DNA of 64,000 nucleotides from Silanimonas sp. (GTDB taxonomy: Bacteria > Pseudomonadota > Gammaproteobacteria > Xanthomonadales > Xanthomonadaceae). How positions within the stretch are numbered: the stretch's first letter is position 1; each line of letters begins with the position of its first letter. Under the pieces are notes generated by a model. That model was not told where the DNA came from. It worked only from the letters and a program-made list of their open reading frames with translations, and searched no databases. Positions 8,808 through 15,828 of the stretch are shown here, piece by piece. The DNA is taken from the NCBI GenBank assembly GCA_026005095.1, contig BPKK01000006.1:62001-126000 (forward strand), given 5' to 3'. The translations under genes and the position numbers were made by a program.

Positions 8808-9361
8808 GGCGCACCTCCTGCTGCCAGCGGCCCCAGTGCGCGGCCTCGAGGCCGGCCTGGAGGTCGAGTTCGAGCAGTTCGCCCAGCGCCGCGATCTGCC
8901 GGGCATCCAGCAGCATCGGCCGGCCGGTGGCGTCCAGACATTGGCCGAACAGGCCGGCGATCAGGCCGGCGATGGCCTCGGCGCGCTTGAGCCGCAGGTG
9001 GGCTTCTTCGTCGAGGAAATAGCCCAGGCGGGCGGGGGTGGCCGCGGGCGCGGCGGACGGGGCAGCGGCCCCACGGGAAGTGCGGTGTGCCATGACGGCA
9101 GGTTCCTTTGGCAGGTTGTCGGAACCCGCCCCCCAGCCGCCAAGCAGGGAGACGGGACGTGCGGGTTGGCGGACCGGGGCCAAAGGAGCCCGGCGGGCCC
9201 GAAGGCCCCCCGCACGCCCCGCCATGGAACTGCGAGACGTGATGCACGCATCACCGGCCGAGGCCGGACGTGAAAAAAGCGCCGGCATCGGGCGATGGGC
9301 GCTTGCGCGCCTTTGGCTTTCCGGGCCGCCAAGCCCGGCTGCGGGATTCACCGCAGCGGGC
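8799..9361. repeat. 563-bp direct repeat, copy 2
   Basis: Second copy of 7537-8099, with no difference seen. Homology beyond 9361 decays but is still recognisable (GCAGCTTGCGCC versus ACAGCCTGCGCC), suggesting an older larger duplication or later gene conversion. Confidence 0.95.
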
Positions 9362-9408
9362 GCAGCTTGCGCCCCGGCAAGCGCGGCTGTCAAGCGATCA
9401 GTCGGCAT
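8800..9408 (-). CDS. Ash-like/phage small-protein fusion, copy 2
   Basis: 202 residues from an ATG at 9408 with a GGAGGTG ribosome site. After a distinct start (MPTDRLTAALAG) it is identical to copy 1, with the Ash-like region then the 97-residue module starting at the internal ATG 9093. It overlaps the upstream membrane-protein gene by 11 bp. In P4-like elements the ash region overlaps the CI immunity RNA; whether an RNA is made here cannot be told from sequence alone. Confidence 0.55.
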   Translation of the reverse strand: MPTDRLTAALAGAQAAPAAVNPAAGLGGPESQRRASAHRPMPALFSRPASAGDACITSRSSMAGRAGGLRARRAPLAPVRQPARPVSLLGGWGAGSDNLPKEPAVMAHRTSRGAAAPSAAPAATPARLGYFLDEEAHLRLKRAEAIAGLIAGLFGQCLDATGRPMLLDARQIAALGELLELDLQAGLEAAHWGRWQQEVRHG

Positions 9409-9634
9409 GGCGCACCTCCCGTGCCAGCTCCCGCGCGCCGTCCAGGCAGTGCTCCACCACGAAGGCCACGCAGGCGAAGGGGGAGGTATCGGCCACGTCC
9501 ACCAGTTCGCGCAGCAGGCGGCGGGCCTCGCGGCTGCGGGCCTGCTCGATGTGGCGCGCCATCCGGTAGCCGCACAGGCCGCCGGCCAGGCCGCAGAGCA
9601 GGGCCACACCGATCAGGATGAGCAGCTCAGCCAT
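9398..9634 (-). CDS. Small membrane-anchored phage protein
   Basis: 78 residues. An N-terminal membrane helix (MAELLILIGVALLCGLAGGLCGY) is followed by a charged cytoplasmic helix rich in Arg and Glu (SREARRLLRELVDVAD). It starts MAE with a GGAGGTGGGCC leader like its neighbours. Function unknown. It overlaps the genes on both sides. Confidence 0.6.
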   Translation of the reverse strand: MAELLILIGVALLCGLAGGLCGYRMARHIEQARSREARRLLRELVDVADTSPFACVAFVVEHCLDGARELAREVRHAD

Positions 9635-9920
9635 GGCCCACCTCCACGCTCGCGCCAATCGGTGGCGGCAGCAGGTCGGCCACGTCGGTGGGCAGGTCAA
9701 GGCCGTCCAGGTATTCGGCCAGTTCCGGGCCGATGCGCTCCTCGGCTTCGAGGAACTCGGGCTCATGGCTCTGCCACAAGCCGCGGCCAATGCGCTTCCA
9801 GGTGCGGGAAACGGTGTGCGATTCGCCCAGCACCAGCCGGGCGCACTGGGTGATGGTGTCGTGGTGCACGGTGATGACGATCACCGCCGAGGGGTGAGCG
9901 TGGAGCATGGGCTGGCTCAT
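9627..9920 (-). CDS. Conserved phage protein of unknown function
   Basis: 97 residues beginning MSQPMLHAHPS. Contains VIVITVHHDTITQCARLVLGES and a C-terminal acidic region LAEYLDGLDLPTDVADLLPPP. The start at 9920 has a good AAGGAGG site 7 bases upstream. It lies directly downstream of the replication gene in the early operon. Confidence 0.6.
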   Translation of the reverse strand: MSQPMLHAHPSAVIVITVHHDTITQCARLVLGESHTVSRTWKRIGRGLWQSHEPEFLEAEERIGPELAEYLDGLDLPTDVADLLPPPIGASVEVGHG

Positions 9921-9952
9921 GGCAGGCCTCCTTGTTGGGGTGGTGGGTTGGC

Positions 9953-12601
9953 TCATCGCTCGCGCTGGAACACCCAGCACTTCACGGTCTTGCTGCTGAG
10001 GGGCGAGTTCACCGCCTTGATGTCGAGGAAGCGCCGTGCGCGGCTGGTGCGCAGGTGGCGCTTGAGGTCGGTGAGCGCGGGGATCGGCTGGCGGCGGCTG
10101 GCGGCCGCTTCAGCGAACTGGTTGAGGTTCACCGCGATCAGTGCCGGGTCGCGGCTGTGGTCCAGGCGGGTGTCGCCCGGGCCTTGGTCGAGGAAGTCGA
10201 AGGTCTCCCAGAACTCCTGCACGATCGGGTGGTCGGCGTTGATGGCCTGCTGCCGCGCCACGGCCATGGCCACGATGTGCGCATGGGTGGCCTGGTGCTG
10301 CTCTTGGCTGAGGCGCAGCACCTCGCCCAGCGCATCCACCAGCGCCATCAGCTGGGCGTGGTTCTTGGCGATGCGCATGCTCTTGATCTCGGGCAGCGCC
10401 TGCAGCTGCTGCTCGTACTGCGGGGTGCGCTCGGTGATGATCTGCATCACCCGGGCCTCGCGCCGGGTGGCGGCCAGGATGAAGCCGCTCACCTGTTCCA
10501 GCGGCATGCGCTCCAGGGCTTCGGCGGCGGCCTTGGTCTCGCGGGTGTGCCCGGCCTTGTCGAAGTGCAGGTGCACGATGCGCTGCAGGATGGCTTCCGA
10601 GGCGTTCACCGGCGCGTTCTGGGCGATGACGATGGCGCCGCGGAACGGCGGCTCGTAGGTCTCGTTGCCGGAGTTCTTGAGGCCGCGGGCGCGCACGCTG
10701 CGGCCGTTGTAGGCGGTCTTGAGCTCGTCCCAGTCGAAGCTCTTGACCGGCCGGCCCACGGCGCCGGCGTCTTCGCGGTCGGATTCGATCAGCACCACCG
10801 GCAGGTTCGAGACCTGGGCGAAGTTGCGCGCCCGGGCTGCCAGCGTGGACTTGCTCGGGTCGAAGCCCTCGTAATCGCGCCGCCCCACCAGCTTCCACAG
10901 GAATTCGATCAGGGTGGACTTGCCGCTGCCGGCCTCGCCCACCACTTCCAGGAAGGGGTAGCTCTTTTGCTCGGCGCGGATCTGCTCGGCGAACAGCGCG
11001 CCCAGCCAGTAGGCCAGCGCGGTGAGGCCCTTGGCGCCGAAGCATTGCCACAGCAGGCCCAGCCAGTCGGTGCGGTAGTCGTTGCGGTCGCGGTTGATGC
11101 TGAGCGCCACCGACTGCGCCAGGGTCTTGATCGACAGCTTGCCGATGTCGAAGAAGTCTTCGTCGTTGAGCTCGTAGATGACGCCGTCCTTCACGGCCAG
11201 ATCGCCGAACACGTAGGCGCCGTGCTCGCGGCTGTAGCCCACGAAATCGACCGTGGCCACGCGCTTGATGTTGTAGGTCTGGGTGCGGATCAGGCGGTCG
11301 AGCTGCTGCGTGCTGCCGGAGAACACAGCACCCGGCGCCAGGTGCAGCAGGCGCTTCTTGAACTCGGCGGCGCTGGCGATCTGCGCGCCGGTGAAGGTGC
11401 CTTTCACCGGTGCGCCGCCGTGCGGGAAGCTCACCCGGAAGTAGTACCAGGCCTCGTCGGTGAGCGGGTTGGCCTGGTGGTAGAGGGCCTGCGGGTAGCA
11501 GGGGGCGATCTCGCTCACGCCGCCGGCTTCCAGCAGCGCCTGCTCGCGGATCTGGGTGTCGGTGAGGCCCTCGTCGCTGGCCTCCAGCATCTCCTTGGCC
11601 TTGGCGTACTTGCCGAGGTCCAGCTCGAACCAGTACAGCCGGTTGCCGAACTCGAAGGGAAAACTCTTCCAGCCGCGCTTGCCGTAGATCAGCAGCGCCT
11701 TGGCCGCCGGGCTGTCGGCGATCAGGAGCGCGCCCTCGTGCAGGTACTCCTCGCGCTCCTTCGGCCCCAGTTCGCCGCGCTGGTGCGCATCGTTCCAGTC
11801 GATCTTGCCCTTGCCTGCCTGCGGGATCAGCGCCGCCTTGCAGTCCCACCCAGCAGCGCGGGCGCGTTCGACGTGCTTTTTGGTGTAGCGGCGGCCGGCA
11901 GTGTCGCCATCGAGGGCCCACACCAGCGCCGGGCGGCGCTGGCCGCAGGCCTTGGCCAGTTCGGCCAGCGCCTGCTCGGGGTAGTTGTTGCAGCTCATCA
12001 GCGCCACCGCCGGCACACCGTGGTGCTCCAGGGCGATGGCGTCGAAGATGCCCTCCACCAGCCACAGCTCGGGCAGGCCGGCCAGGGCCTCGGTGCTGCG
12101 CGCCGGCATGGCCCACCACTGCCCGCCGTAGCTCTTGCCGGGGGCGAAGCGGGCTTTCTGCTTGCCGAAGCGCTGCGGGCGGTCGATCAGCCGCTCCCAC
12201 CAGCCCCCGCCGGGCAGGGCAAACCGCACCGTGGCCGAGCCGATGCCGCGCTCGGCGTCGTGGTAGCTCTCCTGGCTGTACAGGCCGCGGATGCGCTCGA
12301 TCTCGAAGCCGCGGGCAAAGCGCAGATAGGCATCGGCCGCCGCCGTGGGGCACTCGTAGCTGGGGCGGTAGCGGTCGGACCAGCTCTCGAACAGGTCGGG
12401 GTAGAGGTCTTTCACGCTGCCCTGCCAGCCGCACTTGGCCAGCCGCCCACAGCGCAGCACCCAGGGGTGTTCGGCATGCGTGTACAGCTCGCGCTGGCCG
12501 CACTCGGGGCAACGCCCCTCGCGCAGCCATTCGCCCCGCTCGCGGAAGGCGTAGTCGGCCAGCAGTCGGCGGGTGATGTCGCGCAGCAGGTCTGGGTTCA
12601 T
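9953..12601 (-). CDS. Toprim domain DNA primase/helicase-like replication protein
   Basis: 882 residues (a GTG at 12634 would add 11). In order: an N-terminal zinc finger (CPECGQ ... CGRLAKCG, residues about 30-60), a Toprim domain (LWLVEGIFDAIALEHHG, WALDGDTAGRRY, residues about 180-250), and a C-terminal ATPase with Walker A GEAGSGKST near residue 560. It is the probable replication protein in place of P2 gpA. The last 90 residues match those of the KilA-N protein at 5956-6786. It is the longest gene of the early operon. Confidence 0.88.
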   Translation of the reverse strand: MNPDLLRDITRRLLADYAFRERGEWLREGRCPECGQRELYTHAEHPWVLRCGRLAKCGWQGSVKDLYPDLFESWSDRYRPSYECPTAAADAYLRFARGFEIERIRGLYSQESYHDAERGIGSATVRFALPGGGWWERLIDRPQRFGKQKARFAPGKSYGGQWWAMPARSTEALAGLPELWLVEGIFDAIALEHHGVPAVALMSCNNYPEQALAELAKACGQRRPALVWALDGDTAGRRYTKKHVERARAAGWDCKAALIPQAGKGKIDWNDAHQRGELGPKEREEYLHEGALLIADSPAAKALLIYGKRGWKSFPFEFGNRLYWFELDLGKYAKAKEMLEASDEGLTDTQIREQALLEAGGVSEIAPCYPQALYHQANPLTDEAWYYFRVSFPHGGAPVKGTFTGAQIASAAEFKKRLLHLAPGAVFSGSTQQLDRLIRTQTYNIKRVATVDFVGYSREHGAYVFGDLAVKDGVIYELNDEDFFDIGKLSIKTLAQSVALSINRDRNDYRTDWLGLLWQCFGAKGLTALAYWLGALFAEQIRAEQKSYPFLEVVGEAGSGKSTLIEFLWKLVGRRDYEGFDPSKSTLAARARNFAQVSNLPVVLIESDREDAGAVGRPVKSFDWDELKTAYNGRSVRARGLKNSGNETYEPPFRGAIVIAQNAPVNASEAILQRIVHLHFDKAGHTRETKAAAEALERMPLEQVSGFILAATRREARVMQIITERTPQYEQQLQALPEIKSMRIAKNHAQLMALVDALGEVLRLSQEQHQATHAHIVAMAVARQQAINADHPIVQEFWETFDFLDQGPGDTRLDHSRDPALIAVNLNQFAEAAASRRQPIPALTDLKRHLRTSRARRFLDIKAVNSPLSSKTVKCWVFQRER

Positions 12602-12679
12602 GAGGCAAAGCAGGGCCGTGGCCCGGCGCGGCACGCCGGGCGTGGAGTGGTGGAAAGGGGAAGAAGAAAGGGCTGGCGG

Positions 12680-13048
12680 TCAGCCGCTGGCGTGCGCGGC
12701 CACGGCCGCCGTGCCGCGCTGGCGGGCCAGCTCGAGCAGATCGCGGGCGGTGAGCACCAGCCGCTTGCCGCGGGCCGGGTCGGCCACGATCACGGCATAG
12801 CTGGTGGAGCGGTCCAGATCGATGTAGGCCGCGAGATCGCGGGCCTCGTGCTCGGCGAAGGCGAGCAGGGCCGCATCCTCGGCGGCGCGCTGCGAGACGC
12901 CGAAGGCCTCGCTCAGATGCTGCACGCAGCGGCCGATCAGCCGCTTGCGGTCCGGGCTCAGGTGTTCGCCCTGGTGACGGAGGTAGAAGCGCTGCGCCGC
13001 GTGGCGCAGCTCATCGCGCGGGGGCTGGCAGGCACTGGTCGTCGGCAT
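12680..13048 (-). CDS. Phage protein of unknown function
   Basis: 122 residues from an ATG at 13048 with a GAGGAG ribosome site. Helical, with HLSPDRKRLIGRCVQHLSEAFGVS and AEHEARDLAAYIDLDRST. The gene start lies inside the end of the ogr-like gene, so the two are probably coupled. I do not recognise the family. Confidence 0.6.
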   Translation of the reverse strand: MPTTSACQPPRDELRHAAQRFYLRHQGEHLSPDRKRLIGRCVQHLSEAFGVSQRAAEDAALLAFAEHEARDLAAYIDLDRSTSYAVIVADPARGKRLVLTARDLLELARQRGTAAVAAHASG

Positions 13049-13319
13049 CGTCGGACTCCTCGTTGGCAGGGGCACAGGGCAGGCCGCACAGCGCCCGCCG
13101 CCGCACGTGCGGCGAGAGGGGCAGGCGGACCTCCGGGGCGGGGGTGGCACTGGGGCTCAGGGTGCGCACGGCTTCCAGGCCGCACACCCAGACATGGCCG
13201 CAGAGCGTGTTGCGGCATTGGTAGGTGAGCTCGCGGTACAGCGGCGAGAGCGTGCGGGTGTCGCGGCAGGAGGCGGGGGCCCCGCAGTGGGGGCAGGCCA
13301 TCGACACCACCCGGCTCAT
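13011..13319 (-). CDS. ogr: Ogr/Delta-type zinc-finger late transcription activator
   Basis: 102 residues. CPHC at residues 9-12 and CRNTLC at residues 35-40, with RELTYQCRNTLCGHVWV, match the C-X2-C...C-X4/5-C zinc-binding pattern of P2 Ogr and P4 Delta. These proteins bind about 55 bp upstream of late promoters and recruit host RNA polymerase. Here it is encoded in the early operon after the Cox-like gene, overlapping it by 4 bp. Three palindromes at 25553, 29500 and 36102 are candidate targets. Confidence 0.85.
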   Translation of the reverse strand: MSRVVSMACPHCGAPASCRDTRTLSPLYRELTYQCRNTLCGHVWVCGLEAVRTLSPSATPAPEVRLPLSPHVRRRALCGLPCAPANEESDDADDQCLPAPAR

Positions 13320-13543
13320 GCGGCCGACTCCGGCCGCTCGATCACGCCGTCCTTCAGGCCCAGCAGCACGGCGGCACGGTGGGCCTCGCCGCGCCGCCCG
13401 CGCTTGGCGCCCGAGAGCACCTGGTAGACGGTCTCCGGCAGTAGGCCATGGGCGCGGGCCCAGGCCCGGATCGACTGGCCGCGGCGCTCGAAGTCTGCGC
13501 GGACTTCGGCGGGGGTTCGGAGCGAGCGTTCAGCTTTATTCAT
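13316..13543 (-). CDS. Cox-like/XRE-type small DNA-binding protein
   Basis: 75 residues from ATG 13543. RTPAEVRADFERRGQSIRAWARAHGLLPETVYQVLSG reads as a helix-turn-helix of a small phage regulator. It is the first gene of the leftward early operon, divergent from the repressor, which is the position of cox/cro-type regulators. A TTG 42 bp upstream is a less likely start. Confidence 0.75.
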   Translation of the reverse strand: MNKAERSLRTPAEVRADFERRGQSIRAWARAHGLLPETVYQVLSGAKRGRRGEAHRAAVLLGLKDGVIERPESAA

Positions 13544-13590
13544 GGCGAGCTGTGCGGTAAGTTCGCAGGTGGTCACATTGGGCAACTAGG

Positions 13591-13610
13591 ATGCATTCAT
13601 TCGAATGCAT
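13591..13610. promoter_or_regulatory. Operator-like palindrome between repressor and Cox-like gene
   Basis: ATGCATTC-ATTC-GAATGCAT, 8-bp perfect arms, lies in the 88-bp divergent intergenic region. A TTGACA reads leftward at 13617-13612, overlapping its edge, and could be the -35 of the early promoter. It is the likely binding site of the repressor, the Cox-like protein or both. Confidence 0.7.
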
Positions 13611-13631
13611 CTGTCAATAGGGTGCAGCCGT

Positions 13632-14051
13632 ATGGATGCAGGACGCCGTCTCAAGGAGGAGCGTGAGCGCCTCGGACTCACGCAGATCGATCTCGCCGCC
13701 CTCTGCGGCGTGGGCCGCCTAGCTCAAGGCAACTACGAATCCGGCGCCCGGCATCCCGACGCCGTCTATCTCTCGAGAGCCGCGACCGCTGGCGTCGATG
13801 TGCTCTACGTGCTCACCGGCCGCCGCGAACCGTCACAGGCCCCCGACGAGCAGGCCCTGATCGCGGGCTACCGCGCCGCCTCCCCCGAACTGCGTGCCGC
13901 CGCGCTGCGGCTGCTGGGCGCCCAGGCGGTGGGTGCCGGTGCAGGGCGAACGATCAGCGGCGGCGAGCAGGGCCAGGTGGTGATGGGCGATCAACACGTG
14001 CAGGGCCCGATGAGCTTCAGCGTGGGCGGCTCGAGAAAAAGGAAGGGGTGA
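13632..14051 (+). CDS. XRE-family phage repressor (CI-like)
   Basis: 139 residues from ATG 13632. The N-terminal HTH is RLKEERERLGLTQIDLAALCGVGRLAQGNYESGARHPD. The linker YVLTGRREPS is frequent in prophage repressors. There is no LexA-like protease domain; instead the protein ends with RTISGGEQGQVVMGDQ and MSFSVGG. That tail resembles the N-terminus of the membrane protein encoded at 14306. It is divergent from the early operon and is the probable lysogeny master regulator. Confidence 0.85.
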   Translation: MDAGRRLKEERERLGLTQIDLAALCGVGRLAQGNYESGARHPDAVYLSRAATAGVDVLYVLTGRREPSQAPDEQALIAGYRAASPELRAAALRLLGAQAVGAGAGRTISGGEQGQVVMGDQHVQGPMSFSVGGSRKRKG

Positions 14052-14054
14052 TGA

Positions 14055-14309
14055 TTCGATCCTCGATCTGCAACAAGCGAGTCCCCAGAAGAAGCCGCTC
14101 GGTCTGCCGGACTCGACGTTCGCCAGTCGGTCACGAAGGGATGCCTGTTTCTTGTCGCAGGCCCCAACGCTGGGCCCAGCAAGACGGAGAAAGCCAGGAA
14201 GCAAGGCGTCTACATCCTGACCGAGCCGCAGTTTTTGGCTCTTCTTCGCACTGGTGAGCTTCCTGACGATGATGATCTCGGAATTTCCGCCGACGACCAA
14301 AGGAGATGA
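14055..14309 (+). pseudogene. BRCT-domain gene remnant
   Basis: An open frame without any start codon encodes SVTKGCLFLVAGPNAGPSKTEKARKQGVYILTEPQFLALL, in overlapping segments the hallmark second half of a ligase-type BRCT domain, then an acidic tail and TGA at 14307. The first half of the domain is missing, and the frame is closed by a stop at 14052 next to the repressor stop. It looks like a 5'-truncated gene left by a deletion that joined the repressor to this locus. Confidence 0.7.
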
Positions 14310-14803
14310 TTGTGGTGATGGAGTGTCCGAAGGGTGGCTGTTCTGAGCGCACCATCTACGCGGAGAGCATCGGCCAGGTAGTGCACGGCAACCTCACCGC
14401 GCGGAGCATCGTGTTCAACCTGGGCGGCGCGCTGGTGACGCCGCTGGAAGCCACCCCGGCGCAGCTCGAGGCGCTGCGCCGGGCCCACAACCGCGCCATC
14501 GAGAAGTTCCAGGCGCGCTCGGTGGGGGTGTGGGCGGTGGTATTCGGCGTGACCTTTGGGCTGGCCCAGCTCGTCAGTCAGTGGCTTCCCCCGCCGCCGG
14601 AGGCTCCTCTCACGCAGGCGCGGCTGGTGCTGCTCGGGCTCATCGCCTTCTCGGTGTGGATGTTCGCCGAGATCCTCATCGGCGGCTGGTGGCGCGAGCA
14701 GCGCGACACCCTGCGCGATCTGCGCCGGCAGCGGGCCGCCATCCGGCGCGAGCTGGCGTTGAGGCAGTACACCACGCCGACGGCGAAGGGGGAGGGGCAA
14801 TGA
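14306..14803 (+). CDS. Two-helix membrane protein with repressor-like N-terminal motif
   Basis: 165 residues if the ATG at 14306 is used; a GTG at 14312, better spaced from AAAGGAG, is also possible. The N-terminus carries RTIYAESIGQVVHGN and IVFNLGG, matching the repressor C-terminus in order and spacing. Two membrane helices follow (SVGVWAVVFGVTFGLAQLV, ARLVLLGLIAFSVWMFAEI), then a basic cytoplasmic tail. It is a moron gene on the repressor strand. It may be an immunity, exclusion or signalling protein, but function is not established. Confidence 0.7.
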   Translation: MIVVMECPKGGCSERTIYAESIGQVVHGNLTARSIVFNLGGALVTPLEATPAQLEALRRAHNRAIEKFQARSVGVWAVVFGVTFGLAQLVSQWLPPPPEAPLTQARLVLLGLIAFSVWMFAEILIGGWWREQRDTLRDLRRQRAAIRRELALRQYTTPTAKGEGQ

Positions 14804-15126
14804 CCCATGGGGAGACGCAGGAGCCGATGGTTCTCATCATCCGGAGTGAGGAGGAGGCCTGGGCGGCGCTGGAGAGAGCCGTCTCAGGCGCCGGATTCCC
14901 GGACGATCTGCAGCTGAGGTTCGATGGTTGGCCGACCTTCGAGCTCGGTTTCGCAGGCCGTGACTGGCACAGCACGGTGCCGACCCGCATCATGCCTCCC
15001 CTGCTGGATGTGCAGAAGGACATCAACCGCGCCTACGCTCACATTCGTTACGGAGAGTTCAACCTCCGTCGTCTGAAAGAGGAGGAACGCGAAGAACTCG
15101 AAGTTGTGGTCGAGGTGAAGGATTGA
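14800..15126 (+). CDS. Small moron protein of unknown function
   Basis: 108 residues from ATG 14800, overlapping the previous stop (ATGA), with GGAGGGGC just upstream. Acidic and soluble, with LIIRSEEEAWAALERAVSG, FDGWPTFELGFAGRDWH, MPPLLDVQKDINRAYAHIRYG and LKEEEREELEVVVEVKD. The well-ordered motifs suggest a conserved family, probably partnered with the membrane protein that follows. Confidence 0.68.
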   Translation: MTHGETQEPMVLIIRSEEEAWAALERAVSGAGFPDDLQLRFDGWPTFELGFAGRDWHSTVPTRIMPPLLDVQKDINRAYAHIRYGEFNLRRLKEEEREELEVVVEVKD

Positions 15127-15192
15127 TCCTCTGTTTTCTCTGCGAACCTGTGGGATCATTTCACCAGAATTGCTGAAACGGCGATTGGTCGA

Positions 15193-15786
15193 ATGAGCGG
15201 TGATCAGGCTGTCATCGTGGTGCTTGGGTTGGCGCTGGCCATCGTGGCACCGGTGATGTACAAGGCCTGGCTCGCAAGCCGTGAGCGGCAGCGTGAGACG
15301 GAGAGCCGGGTCGAGCTCTCGCGCCAAGAGACGGAGCGCATGAAGATCATGGCCGAAGCAATGCGCCATCACCCGCCGCTTCGGAGCATCAGCGAGGACG
15401 TGGAGATGACCACCAACAGGCTGCTGAAAGCCGCGCGCCCGGGTGACACGGTCGAGTTGAAAGGGATTCCCCTGTCCGCCGAAGAGGCTGGCCAGTTGGT
15501 TCAGGCCGAGCGGGAGCGTGCCCGCGAAGTGGAACTGGCGGGGGCTTTCATGATCCTTGGCAACCGCACGGACAAGGGCGACGGGTTCCGTATCACCGTC
15601 AAGCGGGTTTCCGACGATCTGCAGCTTTCCGCCGATGTCCCGCCCGACCTGAACTGGGACCAGAAACAGGCCATCCAGGCTGCCGAGTGGTCGAAGAAGG
15701 CGGTGTATCTGGAAATCTCGGCCGAGATGCTCCGTGAAAGCGTCACCCGCGCCGAGGTCATCAGCGCGAGGCCGGTAGCGGATTGA
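15193..15786 (+). CDS. Membrane-anchored moron protein of unknown function
   Basis: 197 residues. One N-terminal membrane helix (QAVIVVLGLALAIVAPVMYKAWL), a charged coiled-coil segment (residues 30-60), then a soluble domain with PGDTVELKGIPLSAEEAGQLVQAE and FRITVKRVSDDLQLSADVPPDL. It follows the 108-residue gene on the same strand. The IS insertion lies 44 bp after its stop and leaves it intact. Position next to the repressor suits superinfection exclusion or defence, which is only a hypothesis. Confidence 0.68.
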   Translation: MSGDQAVIVVLGLALAIVAPVMYKAWLASRERQRETESRVELSRQETERMKIMAEAMRHHPPLRSISEDVEMTTNRLLKAARPGDTVELKGIPLSAEEAGQLVQAERERAREVELAGAFMILGNRTDKGDGFRITVKRVSDDLQLSADVPPDLNWDQKQAIQAAEWSKKAVYLEISAEMLRESVTRAEVISARPVAD

Positions 15787-15828
15787 CCGCCCCCTCGGCC
15801 GCCATGGCGCGGGCGGCGGCCTCGACGA

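Noticed and set aside
9932-13228. Open plus-strand frame of 1098 codons
   Set aside because: It is antisense to the Toprim/helicase gene, a shadow caused by high GC in the third codon position. It has no recognisable domain and is Ala/Val/His/Gln biased.
13833-14300. Minus-strand 155-codon frame
   Set aside because: Antisense to the repressor end and the BRCT fragment; the plus strand has recognisable domains.
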